Shown here in pieces: positions 21,519-32,674 of a stretch of 64,000 nucleotides of DNA. The stretch's first letter is position 1. Every line of letters starts with the position of its first letter. The notes beneath the pieces are model-generated. The model was not told where the DNA came from. It did no database searches and saw only the letters and a list, made by a program, of their open reading frames with translations. Source of the DNA: Micrasema longulum (Eukaryota; Arthropoda; Insecta; Trichoptera; Brachycentridae); the NCBI GenBank assembly GCA_022494885.1, contig JAGVSM010003779.1, positions 1 through 64,000 on the forward strand. The letters run 5' to 3'. A program made the translations under genes and the position numbers.

Positions 21519-21766
21519 ATGTTCAATCAACGACAAGTCAATATTGCCGACCTAGGTACGTATTTTTATTTAATGTGTTTACTGTAATCAAATGTGTTTC
21601 TCCGGACTAAAGTTTAAACAAATAAAATATATAAACTTATCTCTACAAACCTGACTTTAATTTTAAAAATCAATGTATTTTTTATATTATTTTAGGATTA
21701 AGAGTTTCAGTAAGAAATGTGTCTTATAAACCACTTTACACAACTGGTAGAAAAATAAAGAAATGA
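21519..21766 (+). CDS. Candidate two-exon small ORF (35 residues)
   Basis: Exon 1 21519-21555 reads MFNQRQVNIADL plus G at a GTACGT donor. Exon 2 21696-21766, after an ATTATTTTAG acceptor, restores Gly and reads LRVSVRNVSYKPLYTTGRKIKK to TGA. Phases match. The peptide is basic (pI clearly high by eye) without a signal peptide or membrane segment. It is divergent to ZC3H14, as housekeeping gene pairs often are. I do not recognise the family. A spliced 35-codon frame can arise by chance, so this needs transcript support. Confidence 0.35.
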
Positions 21767-22240
21767 GGAAGGTATTTTGGGTATTGTTGTTTGTTTTTAT
21801 ACGTAAATATATTATTATACTTTTACGTTAGTCAAAATAGAAAAAGAACCCGGGTGCCTACATTATCTACCTATTGTGGACAATAACAAATCGGCAATAA
21901 TAAAAGTAATAGCATATACCTAACGGATGTCCAGTGCTGTAATTCATCACTGTAATTGGACCTTCAGTTGTGCTATTCTGAATCTTCTTGTAGGGGTAGA
22001 GAAGATTTATACGGTATGTAATGTGGGGATTAATTTTTTTGCATGCGAATACGCTTTACTTCATATATGACCACACTGATGATTAAACAGCAAATTACGT
22101 AAACCACGCAGTTTTATTGTTTTATAATTGACATTTCGCAGTTCGATATTTTTTATTTGTCGAATTGCGGTCTGTATTACTTTACGGGCTGTTTAATCCA
22201 TCACGTAATGCATACTGATATTACACAACTGTATGTGTAA

Positions 22241-22483
22241 AGCTAGGGTTTCCTAGGACAGCGGTGCCCGTATTTTAACGGCCGTAGTGAACGGTGATGC
22301 GGTAGACAGCCGTCGTAACGTCGACTAGAGAGTGGTTTCCTAGGGAAACGGTGTTAAATGGTGTTGATAACACCGTTTTCCTAGGAAACCACACTCTAGT
22401 CATCGTTACGACGGTTATCCACCGCATCACCGTTCACTACGGCCGTTAAAATACGGGCACCGCTGTCCTAGGAAACCCTAGCT
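22241..22483. mobile_element. 243-bp palindromic element, TAA target site (family P, copy 1)
   Basis: Ends AGCTAGGGTTTCCTAGGACA and its inverse, with TAA on both flanks. The two halves are nearly perfect inverted copies meeting around TGGTGTTGATAACACC, so the element can fold end to end. GC content is far above its surroundings. TAA duplications suit PIF/Harbinger-type transposition, but no transposase is present, so superfamily is inference. An identical-length copy is at 55273-55515. Confidence 0.85.
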
Positions 22484-22514
22484 TAACGTAACGTAACGTT
22501 TTAGGTAACGCTAA

Positions 22515-22645
22515 AGCTAGAGTTTCTTAGGACACCGGTGCCCGTATCTTAACGGCCGTAGTGAACGTTGATGCGGTGGACAGCTGTCGTAATGGTGACT
22601 AGAGAGTGATTTCCTAGGAAAAATGTGTTGATAACACCGTTTTCT
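22515..22645. mobile_element. Truncated palindromic element (family P, copy 3)
   Basis: Starts AGCTAGAGTTTCTTAGGACA after TAA, runs to the central TGATAACACCG and stops, so only one arm remains. It lies 31 bp from copy 1, separated by GTAACGTAACGT-type sequence, and abuts the LINE relic. Confidence 0.75.
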
Positions 22646-23860
22646 TTATTTACAAAAAAAACTAATATTTCATTCGTGAAAACTATGGGATTCCTGTTGC
22701 GGCAGAATGTCATAATTTTGCATTTTTCAATATTAAGAAACAAATTATTTTTTTATCACCAACTAAACAAATTATTAATATTTGATTGCAGAGTTTCACA
22801 ATGACTAATGTCAGATATTAAAAAAATAAATATACATCATTCGCAAAAAGCAAAACTTTGACATCACGGAAACAGGATGTAATGTCATTTAAAAAAAAGA
22901 TTAGAAACAGAACAGGCCCAAGGTGACTGCCTTGTGGGAGACCACTAGAGGCAGAGAAACAGTCTGATTTTTTATTTTTGATCTTTACATATAGAGACCT
23001 GTCAGATAGATAAGCTAGAAACCAATCGAGGATAGCTCCGCGAAAACCTAAACCATACAATGTACTAAGCAATATTTTGTTGGAGACTTTGTCAAACGCC
23101 TTAGTAAAATCAGTGTACATACTATCAACTTGATTTTTATTATTAAAGGCTTCAGATATATAATTATGGTAAAGTATAGGTTTGTGGCAGTTGACCGCGC
23201 CTTTATAAAACCGTGTTGTTGATTGTCTATTATATTTAAGACATCATCTTGAATTTGGTCAAGTATGAGTGACTCAAAAAGTTTGGGTATAACTGATTGG
23301 ATGCATATAGGACGCTAGTTTTTGATATTTGAATCGTCCCCCTTTTTCAAAATCGTTATATAGCTAGATTTCCATTTGGAGGGAAAACATCCCATTGATA
23401 ATAGTTTATTGAAAAACATGGAAAAAGGTTTAGCTATTACTGAGGCACATTTTTTGAGAAAAATAGGCGGAAAATTATTAGGATCGGCTGATTTATTTTC
23501 ATCTAAAGATAGTAGCCTCTTTTTACACGACAAAGTATTAATATGACAGTTTGAAAGCGTAATTGTTTTATCAAAAGTAAAGGTTGGAATCTTATCATGT
23601 GGAATAGGTTCATCATGCTTTCAGTGCCATTCACTAATTTTCCATCCAGATGCATAGCACTTGGATATTCGAAATGAGAATCGTTCAATTTTTTTTATGT
23701 AGTTCCAAAGATTGTTTGAGTTGAACGCCGAATTTTCGATGCTTTTAACATAGGATTTAAAATATATCTTGAAAAGTATTTTACATTCGTTTCTTGTTTT
23801 GGAAAATTCCTGACGCTGTACAAATAGCTGACGATTAGACTTTGCTTAAAATTTTTTGTG
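22646..23860 (-). pseudogene. Jockey/CR1-like LINE reverse transcriptase relic
   Basis: Minus strand, in order: ECKILFKIYFKSYVKSIEN and NLWNYIKK (pre-RT linker), KSADPNNFPPIFLKKCA, GCFPSKWKSSYITILKKGD, YTDFTKAFDKV (motif A), GFRGAILDWFLAYLSDRSLY, SGLPQGSHLGPVLFLIF (motif B) and LLFANDVYLF, where the catalytic motif has Asn in place of Asp. Frameshifts and stops separate these blocks. No endonuclease seen. Confidence 0.75.
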
Positions 23861-23939
23861 TAGTACTTTTTTTTAATTGAGTAAAATTTTAAGTTTGACC
23901 ATACAGATATATTTGAATTAAAATATATCTATATAAATA

Positions 23940-24780
23940 TATATTAAGACAGCCATAGGTAATGCATTTGCCTCTGTGGTACCTTAAGACAAATGCATAA
24001 TCTGCCAAATGATGAAAATCACACAATGCGTAATATATCTTACTACTCTAGTAGGTACTCAAAGCAATGTACCTAATCATCCATTTTTCATTGTCGTTGA
24101 AATGAAACATTTCCATACACAACTAGGTACTGGTAAAATTATAACGTTATATTTCTAATTACTAATATATCCATCTTCATTCAATTGCAAATTAGCATAT
24201 TTTTATTAATTATTTAAAATATCTTACGAGTACTTACTGACCAAACAAAAATAATCCCTAGACGTTCCATAAGAGAATAACCTTTTTGATAAGATAATAC
24301 GGCAGTCAAAGCATTTACAGGGCGTATTTTATACACTGTGTTTCATCCATTTTCTTCAGTAAATCAATAAAAAACAATGATTTGAATGAATGTTTGGGGT
24401 AGCTGTACCAATACAAAGTTGGACCCAGCAGCAAAAGCACAAAAGTCATTGATAAGAACCATTCTGCTTTCAGTGGTGGTCACTCACATTATCAGTTGCC
24501 TATCATTATAAGACTCGGAGTTCCAGTAACGATCTGATTTCCCGACAAATGGTTAGAACTTCCTAAGCACAGAGACAATACTCCTACATAGGACAAAAGC
24601 CATATAATATAATGCCAGAGCCATGGAAATGTTGCAAGAACCACAAGCTAAAGAGGTTGCTGACTACTTTCCTTGGAGAAATTGGTGGCAGAGAGTCTGA
24701 GGGGTGGATGGTGGCTGTTGGATGGCCAACACATGTTTTAATTTAAATTGTTAATATATATTTATTATATAAATAAAAGA
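23940..24780. other. Unassigned intergenic sequence
   Basis: AT-rich with a moderately GC-richer part at 24380-24720. I recognise no domain there. Confidence 0.3.
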
Positions 24781-24883
24781 CGAGTGATACTTTAATCCAC
24801 AAATTTGGAATATCCAGTGACCGGTTTCATCGCTTTCGTGACATCTTCGAGACTGGTCACTGGATTAAAGTATCACTCGTCTT
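24781..24883 (-). ncRNA. Long hairpin with decayed hammerhead core
   Basis: A perfect 20-bp inverted repeat (GACGAGTGATACTTTAATCC) at both ends encloses a second pairing, CCAGTGACC with GGTCACTGG. Read on the minus strand, the inner loop (24816-24865) has CTCGAAGA (CTGAAGA with one inserted C), a stem II with GAAA loop, GAAA and ACCGGTC. It is clearly related to the hammerhead layout but has core damage, so activity is doubtful. Confidence 0.5.
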
Positions 24884-25018
24884 TTATTTACATATTAAAT
24901 TACAATGAACTTCCATAAAAAAAATCACTAACAAACTTGTCCTTATTTTTAATGTTTTAAAATATTTTTATTTACATATTTATTTATATTTAATGTTTTT
25001 TACCATTTTTTCACAAGA

Positions 25019-25325
25019 TTTATTACTTTATTTTTATTATGTTTTTGCTTCGTTTTTTTACTACATTTTTACTATGTTTTTACTGCATTTTTAGTATGTT
25101 TTTAATACATTTTTTACCATGTTTTTGCTCCATTTTTTACTTTGTTTTTATCTTTGTCCTCTATCTTTATAACTGTTTCTATACATTGATTACTGTTTTT
25201 TATATTTTTTTGACTGAGTCTTAGAACGGGGTAAATAACCCTAGTTAGGCAGTCAAAGCAACTTTGAATAAATTATAATTTTGTGGATGTAATATAATAT
25301 GAAAATAAATAAATAAATAAACTAG
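25019..25325 (+). repeat. Retroposon with T-rich minisatellite (family M, copy 1)
   Basis: Starts TTTATTACTTT, contains degenerate units of ACTACATTTTTACTATGTTT, then GGGGTAAATAACCCTAGTTA and GCAGTCAAAGCAACTTT, and ends in AATA(AATA)n. The copy at 46999-47365 has the same two ends. Intermediate ORFs are repeat shadows. Confidence 0.65.
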
Positions 25326-25329
25326 ATGT

Positions 25330-26770
25330 TATTACAATAAAAAAACGTTAGTTTTAAAAATTCATTTATTTCATTTTACGTGAACAAGAATTGTACAATG
25401 GTACTACCATAAACACGAACTATAGACACATAGAAAAATGAACAGTTTATAAAAATAAAAACAGACATATTTTTTTACAATATATTATACAATATATCTA
25501 AACACATATCTAAATTTTTAAGCGTAAACGAATAGACGACTAATGAATGATAAAACATATGTATATAATTATATATGCCGAGGGTGAATGGTCTTCAAAT
25601 GATAAACCCAAATCATAATTCTGGTTACGTTAAAAGCCATTATCGAACGGCATGCATGACACAATATATGCACGTGAGAATATACCAGTGGCGAATGGTG
25701 ATTTTATTTACAGGTAAGCTATAAAACAATATCATATGTTTGTACCTACGTAGAAGGAACATAATGTAAATAATATATACTATAAATATTTTCCTGTGGT
25801 TCTGTGTGATACAACTCTTTTTTAATTTGTTTTTTTATATTAAGTCTTAAAATAGTACAGACATAATAAATGAATGTCCTTATATTAATTAATATCTAAT
25901 TATTGTTAAAACATATACTAATTATTAACAACTCTCATCCATGAAATCAACTCAAACGACGTAACTTCGTTGTATATTATATTATATAGATATAGTATCC
26001 ATTACTTTAATGTATAACTCAATAAAAAATAAATAAAAAATAGCACTATGAATTCAGTCGATATTAGGTATTCAATTGAAATGTCAACTGGCCGAATTGT
26101 TCTAGAAATTAATAGTGCTAAAAACGGCCGCGTCGAGCGCCCTGCAATTTGACGCATGAAAGTAATTATGGTTTTATGTCAAAAGTACCATCTCATAGAA
26201 AAATAGAGCTTGAGTAATAATGTTTGAAATGCTGTTTTACAAATCAAGAATCTTAAAAAAATTGTGTAATCTGCAAGTTTAATCTAGGAGAAAAAACCCG
26301 CACTGGGGTTAAGACATTTAAAATATAATATACTTATTTGTATGAAAAAAGAAGCTGGAATAATCGGCTAGTTTTTTGGCTCACCGCAGGCGCTGGGCGC
26401 GCTTTATTAATATTTATATTTATATTAGGATAAAATTACAAACGGTGGAAATGATTTAAAATAAATAGTAATTATTAAATTTTTTTTTCTGTAAATAAAG
26501 TTACAGTAAAACATTATTATGATTAGTCGAATATGATAGTAAGCTGCGCATACTCGCTTCTATACACGGTTCGCCCCTGGAATATACGTATGTTAGGATT
26601 TATGTTAGGCGCATGTTAGCAGATGATAAATATGTTTGAATCGTTAATTTCAAAAAGGATCGAAGTTTGACATCAATGATTTTTACAGGAGAAAGAAATA
26701 AACAAACTTATAAAAACATAATTCATACTTCATTATGATAGTATGAAAACTATAAAAATAAAACTAGCAA
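25330..26770. other. AT-rich intergenic stretch
   Basis: No coding or repeat signal that I can name. Confidence 0.3.
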
Positions 26771-26774
26771 CAAC

Positions 26775-27005
26775 ATTTTGAGTTTGTACAAATTTTTGTA
26801 GACATGGACTGGATTCAACTCCCTGGAGAGATGTTAATATTAACATATTACAAGAGAGATGGTGAAAATTTTAGAGAAGGTAATAAAGAAGTCTAGGCAT
26901 CTACAGGGTTTATAGTATGTAGGTGAAATATTTCGATGAGATGAATCTCACCCGCATAAATAAAGGTTTCAGCTCTTAAACTTCACGAACATAAAACAGA
27001 TAGAA
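26775..27005. repeat. Foldback element (family F)
   Basis: Shares TGGATTCAACTCCCTGG with the 36.1- and 57.8-kb copies, and GAATCTCACCCGCATAAATA with the 57.8-kb copy only. Confidence 0.6.
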
Positions 27006-27224
27006 AAGATCTAAATATTTAAAATTAATTTGAAAAAATATGTTAGTAAGAAATTTTGATAATGAAAAAAATTGTAATGTTTTACAGATTTTATAGAAAA
27101 ATGCGTAGCTTTAATATTAACACGAAAAACCACAAAGCTAGTGGTTAAAATATTAATTTTATTAATGAATTATTTATTGTTTATTTGAGAATACGATAAT
27201 AATCTGTTGAAACTATATTTTTTA

Positions 27225-27640
27225 TTTATTTAACTTTTTGTAAATAATGTTATTTGTACATTGGCGGGCTTATTGCCAAATGGCCATTTCCTCCAACCAA
27301 CCAATAAAATAAAAGTTTTATTTTTATAATTCAAGTTACAGAACATATTCAATAGAAAAAAAATAATATTTAAAAATAAATAAAAATAGAAATAAACGTA
27401 TTTGTTTATAAATTGCCTTAAATCAAAACTATTACTCAATGGGAAAAAGGAAAAAAGAGGAAAAAGGAAAGGAGGAGATATTATGGAAGAGAAAGGAGAT
27501 GTTTCTTCAGACGTGATTTAAACAGAGATAATGTAGTTACATCTTTGATGGTGGATGGGAGATGATTCCACAGTCGAGCCGCATGGACACTATTTGAGAA
27601 ACTATAGAAGAGAGAGTAATTTTTTTACCAATCAAGAGAG
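27225..27640 (-). repeat. Retroposon (family R, copy with 3' tail)
   Basis: Minus strand, ending TTGGCAATAAGCCCGCCAAT, then AAAAAGTTAAATAAATAAA. Upstream it shares TTCCACAGTCGAGCCGC with the 28.9-kb copy. Likely the 3' part of a non-LTR element. Confidence 0.5.
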
Positions 27641-27689
27641 AAAAAAAACACGTTTCACATTTAGTTTAGTGTATAAATTTTAATCACCT

Positions 27690-27816
27690 GGGCTGGTATT
27701 CTGAATGATACCGCAGGCTTAGAGAACGCTTCGCTAGCGCGTATTCAGTACGTAAATACGCGCTTAAAAAGCGTTCACTACGCCTGCGCCCACGATAGCG
27801 TTCAGAATACCGCCCC
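27690..27816. mobile_element. Short MITE (family G)
   Basis: TIRs GGGCTGGTATTCTGAATG and the inverse of CGTTCAGAATACCGCCC. The centre is GC-richer (GCTAGCGCGTATTCAGTACG). Related to the element at 1168-1277. Confidence 0.65.
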
Positions 27817-28109
27817 TGGATCATCCATCAATCAGAAAATCTCCAAGTCACGTCTCGGAGCGTATGTAGTTGAGCGTGGTGTAGGTTAATGAGGTTTAAT
27901 AAATAAAAACGTTTTTCCCATACTAAGTATATCTAAGATAGAGCAAATATTGCGTTGCCCTCAATAATTTGGAAAAAAAACTATTCATTGCCCACGAACT
28001 AAAATGCCATTTTTTGCACGCTGCTAACGTGTCTTTTTAATTATATTATACGTCATTGATGTAGGTACACAATTTCATATTATTTTATTTTAGAATAAAT
28101 AAATATTTG

Positions 28110-28255
28110 TGTTCATATGATTTACCCAAATATTTAATATTGAGGGCCATTTTCAACGAGTTGTAAATAACTCACTATTAGAAAATGGAATCAAGTTGGG
28201 GTAGAGTGGGATTCGAACCACAGACCGTTGGTCCGTGGACCACAACCCGATTATA
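28110..28255 (-). repeat. tRNA-derived SINE (family S2)
   Basis: Minus strand has an excellent B box, GTGGTTCGAATCCCACTC, followed by the body ACTTGATTCCATTTTCTAAT. The A-box half is degraded. A fuller copy lies at 62530-62690. Confidence 0.65.
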
Positions 28256-28554
28256 ATTTCTCTGGTCTGTCTTGATTTTAATAATAATTCCATTTTCACT
28301 ATCTAATAAAACAATTAGTAACGAGAAAATGTTTAAAAAGGCTATAAAAAAATGGATAGTGGAGCTAGGTAGAAGTAATATTGATTGTCTCATTCGCCCA
28401 AACCAATATTAAATCAACTGCTCCACAAAAGTATAGCTTATGTTAGGTTTTTGTTATTTTCATTGTGCGTTTTGTAATATAAATAATATAGATCTACCTA
28501 GTTTTTAAAACAGGCTGAATATTTTGTTAATTATCTCTGTTTATTTAGTTAGTC

Positions 28555-28743
28555 TTCTTTATTTATTTATTTATTTGACACTTTATATACATATACAATA
28601 AATATACATATAAGGGCGGGCATATTGCCTTAAGGCAATTTCTTCCTACCTACCCAAACCGTTCAGTTTGAGAAAATTATAAATAGATGGACATATTGAA
28701 TCTTACAATTTTATACAAAAATTAAAAGCAAAGATTAACAAAA

Positions 28744-28783
<40 letters not shown>

Positions 28784-29075
28784 CTTTACTATGAAGAGTG
28801 GAGAGGGGATGGGAAGGAAAGAAGAAGGATTAAGGAACAATTTAAATATTTAGATAATGATATTTCAATCTTGACTTAAATGTAAATAAAGAAGGGGCGT
28901 CTCTAACATTAGTGGGTAGATTATTCCACAATCGAGCGGCTACTACTGTGAAAGAGGAGGCAAAAAAATTAGAGCGATGACAGGGTATTAAAAGGGTTCT
29001 CTCGTTACTAGAACAAAGAGATAGTCCGTGTCTTTGTTTATTCTCAAATGTAAAAGCATTTCAAAAAAGTTTATT
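28555..29075 (-). repeat. Retroposon (family R, longest copy) with TA microsatellite
   Basis: Minus strand, ending in GCAATATGCCCGCC and an (AAAT)n tail near 28570. TTCCACAATCGAGCGGC at about 28925 is shared with the 27.5-kb copy. A (TA)n run of about 35 bp sits at 28747-28781. Confidence 0.5.
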
Positions 29076-29499
29076 GATAAGTATCCTCAGCACGGGTAAC
29101 CCCAGTGAGGTCACATTATTTTTTTATTGCTTATAGTTTGTAAGAGTAAAATATGAATAAATAAAATAAATTAGAAAATGAGTTTTCAAATTAACCGCTC
29201 TTTAATCGAACCTGAACGGCCTCTTGCATGGTAGTCAAATTCGCTGAGCAGGTGCCGAATTTAATCCCATTAAAAAAAAAACTTATTTTTTCATACTTAA
29301 ATGATATTATGTGATTATTTTTCAATTGATTTTTTTTAAAATAAAGAATATACAAGGACAAACGGTTAAGTGTCTTTGTCTGGTTTTCGTTACTAAAACA
29401 ATATCACATCCAAAGTTTTTATTACAAGTAAAAACAATTACTAAGTGAGTTTAGCTAGTTTTCATTGAAGTAAAAATATCTGCCCTAATAAAACTTTAC

Positions 29500-29684
29500 T
29501 ACAGCGAAAAACTGTGTTAAAAAAGACTTGTTAAAGTTATGCAAAACAGGAGTCATTCCCGAAGAATTCCATCACTGGTACAAGAGTCTTTCCACTTCCG
29601 CTTATGTGATAGATGCTTTATCTGAAGATGAAGACAGTGTTGAATTTGATACAACTCAAATTCAGTTAGACAATGTCGCCGGCT
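29500..29684 (+). pseudogene. C-terminal fragment of an unidentified transposon ORF
   Basis: Open frame KKDLLKLCKTGVIPEEFHHW, then YKSLSTSAYVIDALSEDEDS to a stop. The LCK.GVIP.E.H..Y block and acidic end look like the tail of an insect transposase, but I cannot name the family. No intron borders suggest a host exon. Confidence 0.35.
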
Positions 29685-30282
29685 AACTCAACCAGCACAA
29701 ATTTCTTCACAAGGAAAATCAGCTGCGGATTTTACTTTTCTTATTTTACTTAATTATTATTTTTTCTTAATATTCTGTTGGTTTTTGTTTCATATAAATT
29801 CTGTTATCTATAAAAATATTTTTTATAAATAATAAACCATTAATATTAAAAATAAAAACAAAACTTGATTTTTAATGAACAGCCAAATTTAAAAATTCAA
29901 TTTACGCAAAACTGGCTTTTTGCAGTTAGCCGATTTTCCTTGTATACCCACGATATGTATTAGGTTTTAACATGCGTTGTGTTCGTTTTTATCCAAATTT
30001 AAAAATGAGCATCAAAAGTAATAGTCATTCAATATATTTTTTTCTGCTCTACAATGCATTGTGTTTGCTTTTAAGTTACATATATTATTTTCTTTTATTA
30101 CGTACCTTCAAAGTGGAATGTCAAGTAGACGAAGGGAGCATTTTTGACACCTCTCTCTATTCGCGTTCAATCGAAAAAATGAAGCTGCCAAAGCTGCTCG
30201 CAATATTTGCGCATTGACCATGAAGATTCTATGAATTATTGACTAATTTCTTTTAAAATAATACAACAATAACAACAAATTA

Positions 30283-31100
30283 TCACGCCGTTTTCCCGTA
30301 AGGGTAGGCAGAGAGAATAGAACACCACGTCACTCTATCTCTGCATACATATCTCGCTTCCTCTATATTCATAGATCTTCTCACGCGACGATTATTCAGA
30401 CTTTTGACATGTCCGTCTAAAAGTATTTGTTAGATTTGGTCATGCCATGTCTTTCTTGGTCTTCCTCCATTTATGCACCCATCAACATTCGCATTGTAAA
30501 TATTTTTAGCCGTTCTTTCTCTGTCCATTTGCTCTACGTGTCTAAACCTACGCAGAGCTTCCATCTGGATTTTATCGATAACGCCTATCTCAGCCTTACA
30601 TGTACGAATCTCGACATTTGTGCATCTATCGTGCATAGTTTTACCAAAAATTCACCCGAGAGATTGCATTTCGACAGCATTCAGCCTACTTTTATTTCTG
30701 TTTTTCCAAGTCCATACTTCGCTCCCATACATCAGGGTCGGGACCAGGACTTCATTGTAAACTGCTATTTTCGCGTTTTGTGACAAACATTTATTTGCTA
30801 AGGTTGATTTAAGTGGACCGTTCGTTATTTCTCATTCATTCCATCCCTAGTAAACATACTTCCCAGATATACGAATTCCTCTACCCGTTTTAGTACAACC
30901 CATTCATAGTTATTTCACATTTAGTGATACTTTAATATCTTTCAAAAACCATCAAATTCGATTTATCGACATTTATCAGCAAATCGCTTGCCTTGCATAC
31001 ATCGTAGACCTTTGTTACCAAAAATTGCAGTTCCTCTCTGTTGTTGCAAGAAGCACGGCATCATCAGCATACAAAAGACCATTTACATTTATTCTCTTAG
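30283..31100 (-). pseudogene. Non-LTR reverse transcriptase 3' fragment (family L, copy 1)
   Basis: Minus strand: NVNGLLYADDAVLLA (catalytic YADD kept, about 31060), then a damaged thumb region, RHVEQMDRERTAKNIY, NVDGCINGGRPRKTWHDQ, and an end YPYGK-like at 30300. The 3' end carries a TTGTTATTGTTG-type tail. Plus-strand ORF 30427-30783 is its antisense shadow. Confidence 0.75.
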
Positions 31101-31319
31101 CTTATGTAAACACCTAATAATATACACCAAAGTTACGTTGTACGAGTATGCTCGTTATACGATAAAAATTTTAGCGCGATAGATCTTTTTAACGAAAAAA
31201 AATACCGTTTTAAAAAATATATTAAAATTGCGATAGAGACGTCATAAAAGCAACATTTTTAGTTACTTTTTTTATCGTTTTACTTATTAGTGTTCATTAT
31301 TTTATTATAAATGTTGTAT

Positions 31320-31370
31320 ATGTACGCGTATGTATGTGAATTGGTTTGTGTATATGTTCATGTGTGTATG

Positions 31371-31411
<41 letters not shown>

Positions 31412-31525
31412 TTATACATGTTCACGTGTGTATATGTATGTATGTGTATGTACGTATGTGTATGTATGAATGTACATGTATGTATATTGCATGTATATAT
31501 ATGTATGGATGTGTGTGTATGTATA
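31320..31525. repeat. TATG/TA microsatellite
   Basis: Degenerate (TATG)n with a pure (TA)n core at about 31378-31400. It generates Met/Tyr/Cys-rich ORFs that are not genes. A MITE (31526-31889) is inserted in it, and the TATG repeat resumes after it. Confidence 0.9.
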
Positions 31526-31889
31526 CAGGGTGTTCTTTAAACCCTGTCACATCCGAAACCACAATGATCAGTATGGGGAAGAAGACATATTAGCATATTA
31601 AAAAAAAATATTTAGAACAATTTTTTTAAAAAATATAATATATTTTTAAAAAAACAGATGGTTGTTTACCCTGCAGAGGAAAAGTGAGGTGAGTGCATCG
31701 CAGTATCAGACTCCCCCCTCCCCCCTCCTCGTTTCTCCCCTGCACAAGTAAGCAACCATTTGCTTTTTTTGATATTTTATTTTTAAAATTTTTATTTGTT
31801 GTAAAAAAATATTTTAATGTGCCAATATGTCTTCTTGCTCATACTGATCATCGTGGTTTCGGATGTGACAGGGTTTAATAAACATTCTG
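31526..31889. mobile_element. Near-palindromic MITE (family T, copy 2)
   Basis: Bounded by CAGGGTGTTCTTTAAACCCT and the inverse of AGGGTTTAATAAACATTCTG, flanked by TA. Same architecture as 1858-2229, with a different central loop (CCCCCCTC-rich). Confidence 0.85.
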
Positions 31890-32201
31890 TATGTATGTTT
31901 GTATGTATGTTGTATGTGTACATTTACATACATATTTATTTATTTTTTTATTGTTTTACATTTACTTACTATTTCTTCTATTTCTCTTCCTTCCCTATTT
32001 TCCCATCCCATTTCCTTTCACCTTAAGCGAACTGTTCGTTTTGTCTTTTTAAGATATTTTTGTTCCTATATGAAACCCATAACTGGTCTTGATATTTATT
32101 GTTATTTTTTATGTATTGTTTATTACTATGACTGTGTTGGTTTTAAAAAAAAAAGTTGTGAAATATTCGAAATAATTTGCAGCGTTAGAATGGCAGAGTA
32201 T

Positions 32202-32207
32202 TTTATT
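32202..32207 (-). promoter_or_regulatory. Candidate poly(A) signal of the four-pass membrane gene
   Basis: AATAAA on the minus strand, 57 nt past the stop at 32264. Confidence 0.45.
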
Positions 32208-32263
32208 TGCATACTGTTTCTTTTAAATGAAAAAAAAAAACGCGAATTATCCAATTATTGTAT

Positions 32264-32674
32264 TTACATTAAGATTTTGTTAATTTTAGTATGTGTATTG
32301 TTAATATTAGAGTTTTCAATGTAATTAACATTTTTGCTAAAGTCAACACTATTAACTGCCTTTTGAATAACATGATCTTTATCGGCTTGTATATTTTCAC
32401 TCTTTTTCTCTTTGAATGGGGAAGTTCCATTGTTTTTAGTGCTAGAATCTCGTTCACAGGCGTTCGGAGAAAATAATTCTTCTTGGTACGTAGCGAGTTT
32501 TCCTAGAGGATCCTGTGGTTGAACGCTTTTGACTCCTGGAGAAAGCTCGCGGTCTCCGCTTGGTTTATCCCCTAAGCTTATTTCTATCATTTCGTTTTCC
32601 GAACTAAGAGTGTCGGCACATTTATTGGCATCGCTGGGTGCGGCTGGATAGCTGTAATTGCACGTCATCGGGAC
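32264..32674 (-). CDS. Membrane gene, last exon (cytoplasmic tail)
   Basis: In frame from VPMTCNYSYPAAP, then a Ser/Asp/Lys-rich tail (MIEISLGDKPSGDRELSPG) ending NKILM at TAA. The last third is Asn/Lys-rich and looks disordered. Confidence 0.7.
   Translation of the reverse strand, partial: VPMTCNYSYPAAPSDANKCADTLSSENEMIEISLGDKPSGDRELSPGVKSVQPQDPLGKLATYQEELFSPNACERDSSTKNNGTSPFKEKKSENIQADKDHVIQKAVNSVDFSKNVNYIENSNINNTHTKINKILM

Noticed and set aside
28190..28260. Possible tRNA gene (perfect B box)
   Set aside because: No acceptor or anticodon stems form and the A-box half is degraded. The flanks repeat at 62.6 kb, so it is a SINE.
30427..30783. 118-codon plus-strand ORF
   Set aside because: Antisense of LINE family L. 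The minus strand has YADD and the RPRKTWHDQ block.
31330..31593. 64- and 87-codon ORFs rich in Met, Cys, Tyr and Val
   Set aside because: They read through the TATG/TA microsatellite. Composition is entirely explained by the repeat.
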